The notes under the pieces were generated by a model that made no database searches, was not told the DNA's origin, and saw only the letters and a program-made list of their open reading frames with translations. This document shows positions 5,917 to 12,255 of a DNA stretch of 25,941 nucleotides, one piece after another. Origin of the DNA: a virus. Each line of letters begins with the position of its first letter. Position 1 is the first letter of the stretch. The stretch lies in IMG/VR virus record IMGVR_UViG_3300025141_000645, positions 1 to 25,941 of that record. The stretch is one strand, 5' to 3'. The position numbers and the translations under genes were made by a program.

Positions 5917-6211
5917 TAGAATCTCCTTCTGTAAATAAACGAGGTAGTCCCTCTGTAGTTGTTAGTACGGCTTCCTGTCCTAAGTCTAACATGTATTGAG
6001 CAAGGTTGCTAATAATTTTAGAATAGTCTGTTGTACTAAATATTTCATGTACACTAACAGACTCTTCTTCCCCTCTCCATACTCCTGTACCTGTATAGAT
6101 AGTCCCACCATTTTGCATGAGTTGCTCATAATACTCATAGTCTTTTAGGCTATCCATTAAAGCTGTTGGAATATAAACTTTATATTGTATTGGAATTATC
6201 TCAACGTGCAT
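5909..6211 (-). CDS. Hypothetical protein
   Basis: A 100-aa acidic protein with no Cys. It has a beta-like start (MHVEIIPIQYKVYIPTAL), a central charged stretch and a helical C-terminal half. I recognise no family. AAGGAG lies 8 nt before the ATG at 6211. Its stop overlaps the start of the basic protein gene 5689-5916, so the two are coupled, and both depend on the promoter at 6254-6283. Confidence 0.75.
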   Translation of the reverse strand: MHVEIIPIQYKVYIPTALMDSLKDYEYYEQLMQNGGTIYTGTGVWRGEEESVSVHEIFSTTDYSKIISNLAQYMLDLGQEAVLTTTEGLPRLFTEGDSNG

Positions 6212-6253
6212 ATACGTTCTCCTTGTTTTGCTTGTTTTGCTCGATTTGCTCAG

Positions 6254-6283
6254 AGTATAGCAAAGTTTTCAGACAGTTGTCAA
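6254..6283 (-). promoter_or_regulatory. Promoter of the 6211/5916 operon
   Basis: -35 TTGACA (6278-6283), 18-nt spacer ending TGC, -10 TATACT (6254-6259), TCGAGCAAAACAAG 9 nt further on. It starts one base after the stop of the small membrane ORF 6285-6365. Confidence 0.85.
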
Positions 6284-6284
6284 G

Positions 6285-6365
6285 TTAGCTACAAATTGCC
6301 CATATAAATATAACTACAAAAAATAGAATGACGGCTGGAAGTACACTAGATTTTCCCTGCTCCAT
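6285..6365 (-). CDS. Very small single-pass membrane peptide
   Basis: A 26-aa ORF: a short polar start (MEQGKSSV), then a strongly hydrophobic stretch of about 17 residues (AVILFFVVIFIWAI) that would span a membrane, ending CS. AAGGGGG lies 6 nt before the ATG. It fits exactly between an upstream reading frame and the next promoter. At this length it cannot be proven coding, and function is unknown. Confidence 0.5.
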   Translation of the reverse strand: MEQGKSSVLPAVILFFVVIFIWAICS

Positions 6366-6402
6366 ATAGCCCCCTTATATTAAATATAATGTCCACACTT
6401 AG

Positions 6403-6456
6403 CTTTCCTATATACTCTTCTGTATGGGGCTTGTAGACCCCTTCATAGCTAATCTA
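6403..6456 (-). repeat. Stop-linked 54-nt element, copy 1
   Basis: It begins with the TAG stop of the 42-aa zinc-ribbon gene, then 9 nt, then GAAGGGGTCT. It matches a second copy at 16335-16388 at about 39 of 54 positions without gaps, counted by eye. GGGG and CCCC can form a 4-bp stem around an 8-nt loop. In frame with the stop it reads on as EGVYKPHTEEYIGK and stays open to 6346. Confidence 0.6.
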
Positions 6457-6582
6457 TTTAACGATCTTTAATTCAAAGTTACAGTTCTCGCAATCCAATA
6501 AGTTCCCTGAGTATTGACTAGGCTTGTCACCTTTAATAGGTTTTTTGTAGTCAGCACAAAACTTATTCATACATTGATACAT
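6454..6582 (-). CDS. 42-aa zinc-ribbon protein
   Basis: A short ORF with the pattern C4-x4-C9 ... C31-x2-C34 (MYQCMNKFCADY near the start, LLDCENCNFEL near the end), a compact zinc ribbon. The 49-aa protein at 15925-16074 has the same C-x4-C...C-x2-C arrangement, so the two may be relatives. The start lies 11 nt after the stop of the 6594-6839 gene, with only a weak purine-rich site. The frame continues past its TAG into the repeated element described separately. Confidence 0.65.
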   Translation of the reverse strand: MYQCMNKFCADYKKPIKGDKPSQYSGNLLDCENCNFELKIVK

Positions 6583-6593
6583 TTTATCGGCTT

Positions 6594-6839
6594 TTACTTT
6601 GACCATGCTTTTTTCACCTCATCAGATACATTGTAATAATCATCAGGAAAATTGTATAGGTTATCTCTAAGATATTTCATGTCTGAAATATTACTGACTT
6701 CTCTATATGGAACTGGAACTTTCTCAAGTTCTTTAATTGCATAATATAAAGCCTGTCCTATAATATAGTTTCCCCTCAAATTCTCTGCGAATGTTCTAGC
6801 TTTGTTTAGTTCTTTTGTACTATCTGTAATTTGTGACAT
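6594..6839 (-). CDS. Hypothetical protein
   Basis: An 81-aa protein, helical and mildly acidic, starting MSQITDSTKELNKAR, with many Tyr in the second half and no Cys. I recognise no family. AAGGAG lies 8 nt before the ATG at 6839. The leader upstream holds the hairpin RNA at 6862-6955, whose closing stem ends 15 or so bases before the ribosome-binding site. Its translation may therefore be controlled by that structure. Confidence 0.75.
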   Translation of the reverse strand: MSQITDSTKELNKARTFAENLRGNYIIGQALYYAIKELEKVPVPYREVSNISDMKYLRDNLYNFPDDYYNVSDEVKKAWSK

Positions 6840-6861
6840 CTGGAATACTCCTTTGTATTAT

Positions 6862-6955
6862 ATGGGCAAGGAACGGTGGCATGGCTCTCTGGCACTCCTA
6901 CCTCACAACTGCCGTCCTTTCCTATTCAGTAAAGTTGCCTTACTGCCTTGCCCAT
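6862..6955 (-). ncRNA. Candidate structured leader RNA
   Basis: A perfect 10-bp stem closes this element: ATGGGCAAGG (6955-6946) with CCTTGCCCAT (6871-6862) on the minus strand. Inside are a 6-bp hairpin CAGTAA/TTACTG with a 7-nt loop and a second G/C-rich arm (GGCA/TGCC). It fills the gap between two genes and ends just before the ribosome-binding site of the 6594-6839 gene. It matches no riboswitch or ribozyme consensus I can recall. A cis-regulator or a free RNA are both possible. Confidence 0.5.
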
Positions 6956-6964
6956 GTATGAATT

Positions 6965-7195
6965 TTAATAGCCTAAAATGTCTTGTGCTTGAGGAATATA
7001 TTCTTCAGCCAATCTATTAGCAGACTCTACTGCATTATCTATATAGTCTAATGCATTCTCCAAAGATGAATTAGCATCTTCTATGTTAGAAATAACATCC
7101 TCTATGTCATCTCTCCTATATCCAAGTTCTTTAACTTGCTCCTCTGCATTCTGTAGAACTTCTCTCAACTCTTCTGCGAAACCATTATAGTCCAT
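6965..7195 (-). CDS. Small coiled-coil protein
   Basis: A 76-aa very acidic protein, almost entirely helical with heptad-like spacing (ELREVLQNAEEQVKEL, then DDIEDVISNIEDANSSLENA), so probably a coiled coil. Function unknown. The start at 7195 has AAGGAG 7 nt upstream and lies after the promoter and tag. The longer reading to 7285 translates the promoter and is rejected. Confidence 0.75.
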   Translation of the reverse strand: MDYNGFAEELREVLQNAEEQVKELGYRRDDIEDVISNIEDANSSLENALDYIDNAVESANRLAEEYIPQAQDILGY

Positions 7196-7236
7196 TTGAT
7201 TCTCCTTATTGAACTTCTCTTTTTCGATCTCGGTAA

Positions 7237-7266
7237 ATCTTAGCATGTGCCTTTCATGCTTGTCAA
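7237..7266 (-). promoter_or_regulatory. Promoter of the 7195/6839 unit
   Basis: -35 TTGACA (7261-7266), 18-nt spacer ending TGC, -10 TAAGAT (7237-7242), TCGAAAAAGAG 9 nt on. The TGA inside TTGACA is the stop codon of the upstream gene. Confidence 0.9.
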
Positions 7267-7724
7267 GCGTAGGCACATTCTCCACATTTCATACCACCAA
7301 ATACTCTATCATCATCAGGTTTGTATTCACTACATTCTATACATATCGTACTTTTAAGATAGTCTGTAATGTCAAACCATTGACTTGTATCTACTATCCA
7401 TTGGTCTACACCTGTACCATTCACATCATCTATGTCTCGTTCTATAGGATAGAGTGTGACTGTCACAATATCTCCACCCTGAGACTCTTCCTCTAATGTA
7501 GAATCCTCTGTGTAGATATTAACATCTATGCAATTACTACAATCATCAGGGTGACTATCATTATGTAGACTGCCCCACCAATCACTTTCCCTACCCTCAT
7601 CTTGCCATCTATCATACTCCCCTACTAGGGCAAGCATATCAATAGACTCAGGCAACCATCCTGTATCGTGTTCTTTTAAATCATAAACATCAGGTAAGTA
7701 TGTATAAGCATTAGTTACTACCAA
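7263..7724 (-). CDS. Acidic protein with C-terminal Cys cluster
   Basis: A 153-aa very acidic protein rich in Asp and Trp. It has CSNC near residue 62 and a closing zinc-ribbon-like set (CIECSEYKPDD, then MKCGECAYA). Function unknown. It starts with TTG at 7724, inside the end of the upstream gene, and AAGGAG lies about 11 nt before it. Its TGA stop is part of the -35 box of the next promoter. Confidence 0.7.
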   Translation of the reverse strand: MVVTNAYTYLPDVYDLKEHDTGWLPESIDMLALVGEYDRWQDEGRESDWWGSLHNDSHPDDCSNCIDVNIYTEDSTLEEESQGGDIVTVTLYPIERDIDDVNGTGVDQWIVDTSQWFDITDYLKSTICIECSEYKPDDDRVFGGMKCGECAYA

Positions 7725-8113
7725 GGTAAATCGTCTCCTTCTTCTACTTGTGCATCACTATAAGTATCTGCATTGTAATCTGTCATAGCTACTTTTTCTA
7801 AAGGTAGCTGAGTACTGTAGCATTCATCATACCTCTCCTCTGTAGCTTTAGTAACAGGACTCTCTACTGGTTCAGTACCTAGAGTCTTAAACTCTATGCT
7901 TGCTAGTTTTCGGATAGCCTTGCTAGTTTCCCATACAGTTTCTACTAGGTCTTTAGCTTCTTTTAAACCAATCCCAAACTCTGCTCTAACATGTTTAATA
8001 GTATTGATCTTGTTGACCATAGCTACATCATGATCTTCTATAAAGCTGTATATCTCAGCAGAAGTTATCTGTGGATAAGTTATAATTACTTCTCTAATGT
8101 CTTGGATAATCAT
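7718..8113 (-). CDS. L7/L12 C-terminal-domain-like protein
   Basis: A 131-aa protein. Residues 33-58 (VNKINTIKHVRAEFGIGLKE, then AKDLVE) closely match the conserved face of the ribosomal stalk protein L7/L12 C-terminal domain, with GLKEAKDLVE identical to many bacterial copies. The first 30 residues are a separate helical part and the C-terminus is acidic, ending DDLPW. The start at 8113 has AAGGAG upstream and lies 2 nt beyond the previous stop. L12-type genes are known in some phages; this one has a single such segment and lacks the usual L12 N-terminal dimerisation region and hinge. Binding to translation factors or to the ribosome is inference. Confidence 0.8.
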   Translation of the reverse strand: MIIQDIREVIITYPQITSAEIYSFIEDHDVAMVNKINTIKHVRAEFGIGLKEAKDLVETVWETSKAIRKLASIEFKTLGTEPVESPVTKATEERYDECYSTQLPLEKVAMTDYNADTYSDAQVEEGDDLPW

Positions 8114-8114
8114 T

Positions 8115-8315
8115 CTAGTTCTCTCCTTGTACTGTTGAATATTTGTTCTCCGAATCAATTGCTGAAAGTATAGCATCCGTAAACTGGTCTTTGCAAGTTC
8201 TGTCTGCACAACAATAAACCATTTCATTATGTAGTTTTATTGTGGTTACTGTTTTCCATGAACAGACTATACACTTACCAAACTTATTGCTAAACATGGC
8301 TGTACCATTTCTCAT
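8115..8315 (-). CDS. Small zinc-finger-like protein
   Basis: A 66-aa protein with C15-x2-C18 (KCIVCSW), a His at about residue 29 and CCADRTC near 35-41, forming a probable zinc site followed by a helical tail. AGGAG lies about 8 nt before the ATG at 8315. First gene of the operon whose second gene is the L7/L12-like protein, with a 1-nt gap. Role unknown. Confidence 0.75.
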   Translation of the reverse strand: MRNGTAMFSNKFGKCIVCSWKTVTTIKLHNEMVYCCADRTCKDQFTDAILSAIDSENKYSTVQGEN

Positions 8316-8359
8316 ATATATTCTCCTATATGAATGTGGGTTTTGCTCGACTCAAGTGA

Positions 8360-8389
8360 ATCTTAGCACACCCTTAATATCGCTGTCAA
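8360..8389 (-). promoter_or_regulatory. Promoter of the 8315/8113/7724 operon
   Basis: -35 TTGACA (8384-8389), 18-nt spacer ending TGC, -10 TAAGAT (8360-8365), TCGAGCAAAAC 9 nt on. Confidence 0.9.
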
Positions 8390-8406
8390 TTAATTTCCTG
8401 TCGTCA

Positions 8407-9051
8407 TTATAGATACCCTGCCATCTCCACACCCTCTTCTCTATAGAACCAACTGATTGATACATCAGGGAACTTGTCTCGTAGGAACTCACAGATAGGT
8501 TCAGGTGGACACCATGCAGTATCAAAATCATATCTTAAAGAATCATATTCATCTTCCAACCAAGTCTCACTAACATCCCATTTAGTTCCCCAATTTTCAT
8601 ATGCCCAATCATACCAGTTATTAAAACCATATGTTTTTATAAGATAGTCTGAATATTCTCTAGTCATGGCTTGTGCCATCATTTGTTTTGCAAATGGACT
8701 ATCAGTTTCATCTTCTCTGCTTTTAATGTATTCATCTATTTCTTCTTGTGATTCATATATTCTAGCAGGAGAACTTGTATGTTCTAACTCTTTAGGCATA
8801 GGTAATATAGAACGGAAACTAAAATGTTGTCGTTGTTTATCACAAGTGTCTAAGAATTCCTCTTCCCCACAATAGTCAGGGTTATCTTTATATTCTCCCC
8901 AAGGGGCTTCCGTAGCATCTTTATTAACTGTCCATATAGATTGATCTCCACACTTGCCATGATACCATTCACCATAACAATACTCTTTAAACTCTTTTAA
9001 CTTATCTTCGTCACCATATACAGAAACTTCATTACTACACCAATTAGGCAT
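8407..9051 (-). CDS. DUF1281/YubB-like ferredoxin-fold protein
   Basis: A 214-aa protein with the hallmarks of a phage and plasmid family (DUF1281, YubB-like ferredoxin fold). These are the N-terminus MPNWCSNEVSVYG, then FRSILPMPKEL, a NWYDWAYENWGTKWD segment and a closing TAWCPPEPICEFLRDKFPD. It has the usual full length. The biochemical role is not known. AAGGAG lies 7 nt before the ATG, which overlaps the stop of the 9044-9280 gene by 8 bases. It belongs to an operon starting at the promoter 9946-9975. Confidence 0.85.
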   Translation of the reverse strand: MPNWCSNEVSVYGDEDKLKEFKEYCYGEWYHGKCGDQSIWTVNKDATEAPWGEYKDNPDYCGEEEFLDTCDKQRQHFSFRSILPMPKELEHTSSPARIYESQEEIDEYIKSREDETDSPFAKQMMAQAMTREYSDYLIKTYGFNNWYDWAYENWGTKWDVSETWLEDEYDSLRYDFDTAWCPPEPICEFLRDKFPDVSISWFYREEGVEMAGYL

Positions 9052-9280
9052 TACTCTTCTCCTTTAATTCAAATGGATCATCTAAATCAATGAACCCATC
9101 TACTATGTCTTGACTATATATTTCTACTGCTACTCTATAACATTTTTGATGGATGAATGTACCTATCTCATCAACAGGACAATCTATCCAACTCTCTTCA
9201 ATCTCTACAGTTGTTAAACCATAGCACTCACCCACTCCTAGTTCTTCATTACACATATCACATACTACACTAATAACCAT
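9044..9280 (-). CDS. Small Cys/His protein
   Basis: A 78-aa acidic protein with C7-x2-C10, another Cys near 19 and H44-x2-C47, a plausible zinc-binding set (VCDMCNEEL, then IHQKCYR). This resembles small zinc-ribbon proteins but I recognise no family. AAGGAG lies 7 nt before the ATG at 9280. It overlaps the DUF1281-like gene by 8 bases, so the two are probably coupled. Confidence 0.7.
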   Translation of the reverse strand: MVISVVCDMCNEELGVGECYGLTTVEIEESWIDCPVDEIGTFIHQKCYRVAVEIYSQDIVDGFIDLDDPFELKEKSNA

Positions 9281-9294
9281 TTACTTCTCCTTTA

Positions 9295-9555
9295 TCAACC
9301 ACTCTTCTCTTCTTTAGTAATAGCGTTGACATATTCATCCCTGCTAATTTCATCATAGTCTGTAAACTCCCAATCTTCGTCAACAGGCTGTACTCCATAA
9401 TCCCACGTTTGATCATAAAAGTCAAATGTCGGAGCATCTATCTTATACCCATCAGGATTACCATCTTCATCAAAGATGTGTGGATGATTATCACTATCTA
9501 CATAACTATAGTAAGTTGCCATACTAGTGGCTCTGATTCTATAATACTTTCCCAT
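9295..9555 (-). CDS. Hypothetical acidic protein
   Basis: An 86-aa protein, Tyr- and Asp-rich (MGKYYRIRATSMATYYSYV at the start, then a D/E-rich half), with no Cys. Family unknown. The start at 9555 has AAAGGAG upstream and lies 2 nt after the previous stop. The upstream extension of the frame only overlaps the neighbouring gene. Confidence 0.7.
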   Translation of the reverse strand: MGKYYRIRATSMATYYSYVDSDNHPHIFDEDGNPDGYKIDAPTFDFYDQTWDYGVQPVDEDWEFTDYDEISRDEYVNAITKEEKSG

Positions 9556-9557
9556 AC

Positions 9558-9770
9558 CTACTCCTTTAATAAATCTAACATGGTATCCATGTCTTCTTCC
9601 CTTTCGGTTTCTTGTAACCAAGAGAGGGCATGGTCTTCTATAGATTCTTCAAAGTCTTGTCTTAGTGCTTCCTGTGTATATTCACCATTAATTAAATCTG
9701 TGATTATTTCTAGGTATTCACTTTCACTAGTAATCCATTCGGCTACTAATTCAGGTGTTGCTTGTACCAT
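9558..9770 (-). CDS. Hypothetical small acidic protein
   Basis: A 70-aa very acidic helical protein starting MVQATPELVAEWITS. The start at 9770 is chosen because AAGGAG lies 6 nt before it; two in-frame ATGs further upstream touch or precede that site. Its beginning overlaps the end of the 9751-9930 gene by 20 bases. Function unknown. Confidence 0.7.
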   Translation of the reverse strand: MVQATPELVAEWITSESEYLEIITDLINGEYTQEALRQDFEESIEDHALSWLQETEREEDMDTMLDLLKE

Positions 9771-9930
9771 GTTCATCTCCTTCTTCATCTAATACTTCTT
9801 TTTTTATATTCATAATTGATTCTATCACTAATCTCAATCTACCCATCCTAAATTCTAAATGTTTTATGTGTCCCTCGATCTCTGTTAGTTCTTCTATAAC
9901 TTCTAAAATTTCAGTCTCGATTGTTTTCAT
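9751..9930 (-). CDS. Small coiled-coil protein
   Basis: A 59-aa ORF starting MKTIETEILEVIEELTEIEG, with Leu/Ile at heptad-like positions through residue 45, so probably a coiled coil. CGGAGG lies 5 nt before the ATG at 9930 and the promoter 9946-9975 is immediately upstream, making it the first gene of the operon that ends with the DUF1281-like gene. Function unknown. Confidence 0.75.
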   Translation of the reverse strand: MKTIETEILEVIEELTEIEGHIKHLEFRMGRLRLVIESIMNIKKEVLDEEGDEHGTSNT

Positions 9931-9945
9931 TCATCCTCCGTTGAA

Positions 9946-9975
9946 ATTATATGACAGTCATTAACGAGCTGTCAA
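9946..9975 (-). promoter_or_regulatory. Promoter of the 9930-8407 operon
   Basis: -35 TTGACA (9970-9975), 18-nt spacer, consensus -10 TATAAT (9946-9951). It lacks the TCGAAAA tag seen after most other promoters. Confidence 0.9.
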
Positions 9976-9977
9976 GG

Positions 9978-10304
9978 TTAGTTAAGAAATTTGCGATAGT
10001 TAGGATAACCTGAATGCCATGCTTTACTTTCACCTGTTCTAAAGTTTATCTCTTCAACCGTCCCCATATTAAAAGGGTCGTTCTCAGCAACTTTCTTTAC
10101 ATCCTTAAATATTTTAAGAGCTTCTTCCGTTGCAAACATATTAAAAAAGGATGCTACTGTAGATTCAACTAACCAGTCAGGTAATCCACTAGGTAATTGG
10201 TTACGGAAAGCACGACAGGCTAAACTGTAATGGTTAGGAAAAAAATCTTTAAGCATCTCAGTCCACTCGCCCATATCATTAAAATCATCCATTTGATAAG
10301 CCAC
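9978..10304 (-). CDS. Hypothetical protein
   Basis: A 108-aa helical protein rich in aromatic residues (WTEMLKDFFPNHYSLACRAF, later PDWLVESTVASFFNMF). No family recognised. GTG at 10304 is preferred because AGGAG sits 6 nt before it; an ATG at 10310 directly touches that site. The same AGGAG-ATG-N3-start arrangement occurs at 9770. The candidate RNA at 10322-10382 lies directly upstream. Confidence 0.7.
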   Translation of the reverse strand: MAYQMDDFNDMGEWTEMLKDFFPNHYSLACRAFRNQLPSGLPDWLVESTVASFFNMFATEEALKIFKDVKKVAENDPFNMGTVEEINFRTGESKAWHSGYPNYRKFLN

Positions 10305-10321
10305 AATCATCTCCTATTTAA

Positions 10322-10382
10322 AGTGGGACTTATACTGCCTGTTGTACTCAAACCCATGCATTGGTACAGTCAGATGCCCACT
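10322..10382 (-). ncRNA. Candidate structured leader RNA
   Basis: On the minus strand, AGTGGG (10382-10377) pairs with CCCACT (10327-10322). Nested inside are TGTAC/GTACA and a small hairpin CCA(ATGCA)TGG. The element fills the gap between the DUF932 gene and the 9978-10304 gene and ends 7 bases before the ribosome-binding site. The arrangement resembles the leader at 6862-6955, but the sequences are not alike. There is no T run, so it is not an ordinary terminator. Confidence 0.4.
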
Positions 10383-10398
10383 ATTATTTTATATTATA

Positions 10399-11454
10399 CT
10401 ACTTAACAAATGAATAAGCAGTTTGAAATGCCCTTGCTTTTGTCTCAGCTCTCATACCAAATAAGGCAGTAGAGGAATCTTTATGCCCTTTCCTATAGTC
10501 TTCTGTCTCTACAACAGCTTGCCATATAGCCCAAGGTGTGTTAGCAAGGTTAGAATGTTCTTCATTAAAAACATGGAACCTATCTTTCGCTCCACTTCTA
10601 ATAGCTTTAACTCTATCTTGCCTTCGCTCCCATTCTTCTACCAAGTCTTTACGATCTAGTAATAAGTTTGTCCACACTTCTTTAGGTACATCATCAGAAG
10701 TAATCTGATTTGATATACTTAGTCTACGTGGCTTAGACGCATCAGGATAAGCACTTGTCAATACCCTCTCTACATCTTTACTCTCTATCTTAACTGTGGC
10801 TAGAGAATCCATCATAGGAATGACAGTCTCTTTAGCTGATGTCATTTTACCAAACAATCCCATGAACCACTCAGCATCTTTTTCAATGTTTCGTGTGTGG
10901 GTTAGTCTGACATTTACTTTAGCAGATGACAGACCTGATGTCAATGTATTCTGACATACTACTCGTACTGGAGTAAATGCCATTTGTAATGACCCTACAC
11001 CTGTTCGGTGATCTGTTACTAAGTAATAGAGATTGTGGTCTTCCCCTGCTATCTTTGACTCCCCTGCATCAAGAGTCATAAATATTTGTTCCCCATATCC
11101 TAACGCTCCTATAGTTTCCACAGGATACTTTTCGGTAATTGGGTCTAGCATTTTAGCTAGTGTTTTAGTTTGTATAGGTGTCCACTCCTTACCTACAATA
11201 GATAGTATCCTATGAATAGGATCATCATCTACAGGTTCTCTGACAACTGCAAAGTTGCCTGTAGGAACAACATCTACAGACCCATCCTCATTTTCTATAT
11301 GAGCATAGGCAGGATGTTTATCAATAGAGAAATCTATCTTTGCTCTCTCTACTGCTTGTGTCATAGTTAGGGGTTCATTAAAGACCTCTCCTAATCTATG
11401 CCATGCGGGTTCTCTTCTACCTAAGAACCTATCTCCAAATATACTTGCTGGCAT
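10399..11454 (-). CDS. DUF932 family protein
   Basis: A 351-aa protein of the DUF932 (phage/plasmid-like, TIGR03299) family. It has the start FLGRREPAWHRLG, a WTPIQTKTLAKMLDPI segment, a DHRTGVGSLQMAFTPVRVVC segment, NTLTSGLSSAK, and a C-terminal helical part ending AETKARAFQTAYSFV. Full family length. The biochemical role of DUF932 proteins is unknown. AAGGAGG lies 7 nt before the ATG. It has its own promoter at 11502-11530 and is one of the few well-conserved genes in this accessory region. Confidence 0.9.
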   Translation of the reverse strand: MPASIFGDRFLGRREPAWHRLGEVFNEPLTMTQAVERAKIDFSIDKHPAYAHIENEDGSVDVVPTGNFAVVREPVDDDPIHRILSIVGKEWTPIQTKTLAKMLDPITEKYPVETIGALGYGEQIFMTLDAGESKIAGEDHNLYYLVTDHRTGVGSLQMAFTPVRVVCQNTLTSGLSSAKVNVRLTHTRNIEKDAEWFMGLFGKMTSAKETVIPMMDSLATVKIESKDVERVLTSAYPDASKPRRLSISNQITSDDVPKEVWTNLLLDRKDLVEEWERRQDRVKAIRSGAKDRFHVFNEEHSNLANTPWAIWQAVVETEDYRKGHKDSSTALFGMRAETKARAFQTAYSFVK

Positions 11455-11501
11455 TAGTACCTCCTTATTTATACGGTTGCCTTCTTTTTTCGACTTGCCA
11501 A

Positions 11502-11530
11502 AGTTTAACGTAATCTTTAAAGTTTGTCAA
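11502..11530 (-). promoter_or_regulatory. Promoter of the DUF932 gene
   Basis: -35 TTGACA (11525-11530), 17-nt spacer, -10 TAAACT (11502-11507), TCGAAAAAAG 8 nt on. The -35 box is within the last codons of the upstream gene (Leu-Asp-Lys-Leu). Confidence 0.85.
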
Positions 11531-11717
11531 GCATCTCATCATTCATTTGTTTTATCTGTTGGGTATCTCTTTTTATCTCTATTGTTTCAACAAGCAAGTC
11601 AACACTTACTTGTAATATATCTTTAGACACTACATATATTTTGTAATTAATCCAACTAACATATATCATTGAAACAAAAGTTATAAATAGTATTATAGTA
11701 ATTAAAAGGTCAGTCAT
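11517..11717 (-). CDS. Small single-pass membrane protein
   Basis: A 66-aa protein with an N-terminal hydrophobic segment (residues about 3-24, MTDLLITIILFITFVSMIYV at the start). A charged, helical cytoplasmic-type tail follows (TIEIKRDTQQIKQ), probably a coiled coil. This resembles small phage membrane proteins and spanin- or holin-accessory-like layouts, but nothing specific supports a role. The start lies 3 nt after the upstream stop, with AAGAG as a weak site. Last gene of its operon. Confidence 0.7.
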   Translation of the reverse strand: MTDLLITIILFITFVSMIYVSWINYKIYVVSKDILQVSVDLLVETIEIKRDTQQIKQMNDEMLDKL

Positions 11718-11720
11718 CTC

Positions 11721-11921
11721 TTATCCATATATATCTATCAACCTCATTGGTTGAGGTCTGCTGTCAGGGTCTATACAATGTAAACTTATATGAACCCAAT
11801 CATCTTCCATCTCAAAGGTATAGTCCCAAGCATCTCCCACTTGTTTTATTAATAACGTATCTAACTTATCTAGAAATTCTGTTAGTTTTGGAGCATCACT
11901 ATCTCTATATTTATCTTTCAT
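11721..11921 (-). CDS. Hypothetical protein
   Basis: A 66-aa acidic protein with a helical first half and a beta-like second half (WVHISLHCID). One Cys, no family recognised. AAGGAT lies 5 nt before the ATG at 11921. It starts 1 nt after the stop of the upstream gene and is followed closely by the membrane protein gene. Confidence 0.7.
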   Translation of the reverse strand: MKDKYRDSDAPKLTEFLDKLDTLLIKQVGDAWDYTFEMEDDWVHISLHCIDPDSRPQPMRLIDIYG

Positions 11922-11922
11922 A

Positions 11923-12255
11923 TTAATCCTTTATATTAACTAACTGGAGTTGTACTCCACGCTGTTCAATTGTCTCATATAGTTTTTGCTCAATAGGATT
12001 TAAATCAAGCCATGTTAGGAAATCTAAATCTTGTGACATCACCAATACATTTTTCCCATAAGCATTAATAGCAGACACATTAAAATCTGAGTCATGCTCA
12101 TAGTCAGGAAATTCATCTACGGACTGTGTTAAAACTAGTAGGGGGAAATGAGTTACATCTAACCATCCTATATCTGACCATACTCCATAATACTCATCTA
12201 CTGATTCATATACAAGAGATCGAGCAAAGACTCTATTTTGTAAGGATTGGCTCAT
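11923..12255 (-). CDS. Hypothetical protein
   Basis: A 110-aa acidic protein starting MSQSLQNRVFARSLVYES, with a hydrophobic, alternating middle (FPLLVLTQSV, NVLVMSQDLDFL) that suggests a small alpha/beta fold. No family recognised. AAGGAGG lies 6 nt before the ATG at 12255. It overlaps the end of the 12233-12703 gene by 23 bases. Confidence 0.7.
   Translation of the reverse strand: MSQSLQNRVFARSLVYESVDEYYGVWSDIGWLDVTHFPLLVLTQSVDEFPDYEHDSDFNVSAINAYGKNVLVMSQDLDFLTWLDLNPIEQKLYETIEQRGVQLQLVNIKD

Noticed and set aside
6349-6456. TAG reassigned as a sense codon throughout the phage
   Set aside because: Many genes end cleanly at TAG with an overlapping or adjacent start, and the long virion genes contain no internal TAG, so the standard code is used.
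6862-6955. Hammerhead ribozyme in the hairpin leader
   Set aside because: CTGAATAGGAAAG superficially recalls CTGANGA...GAAA, but the conserved core is not present.
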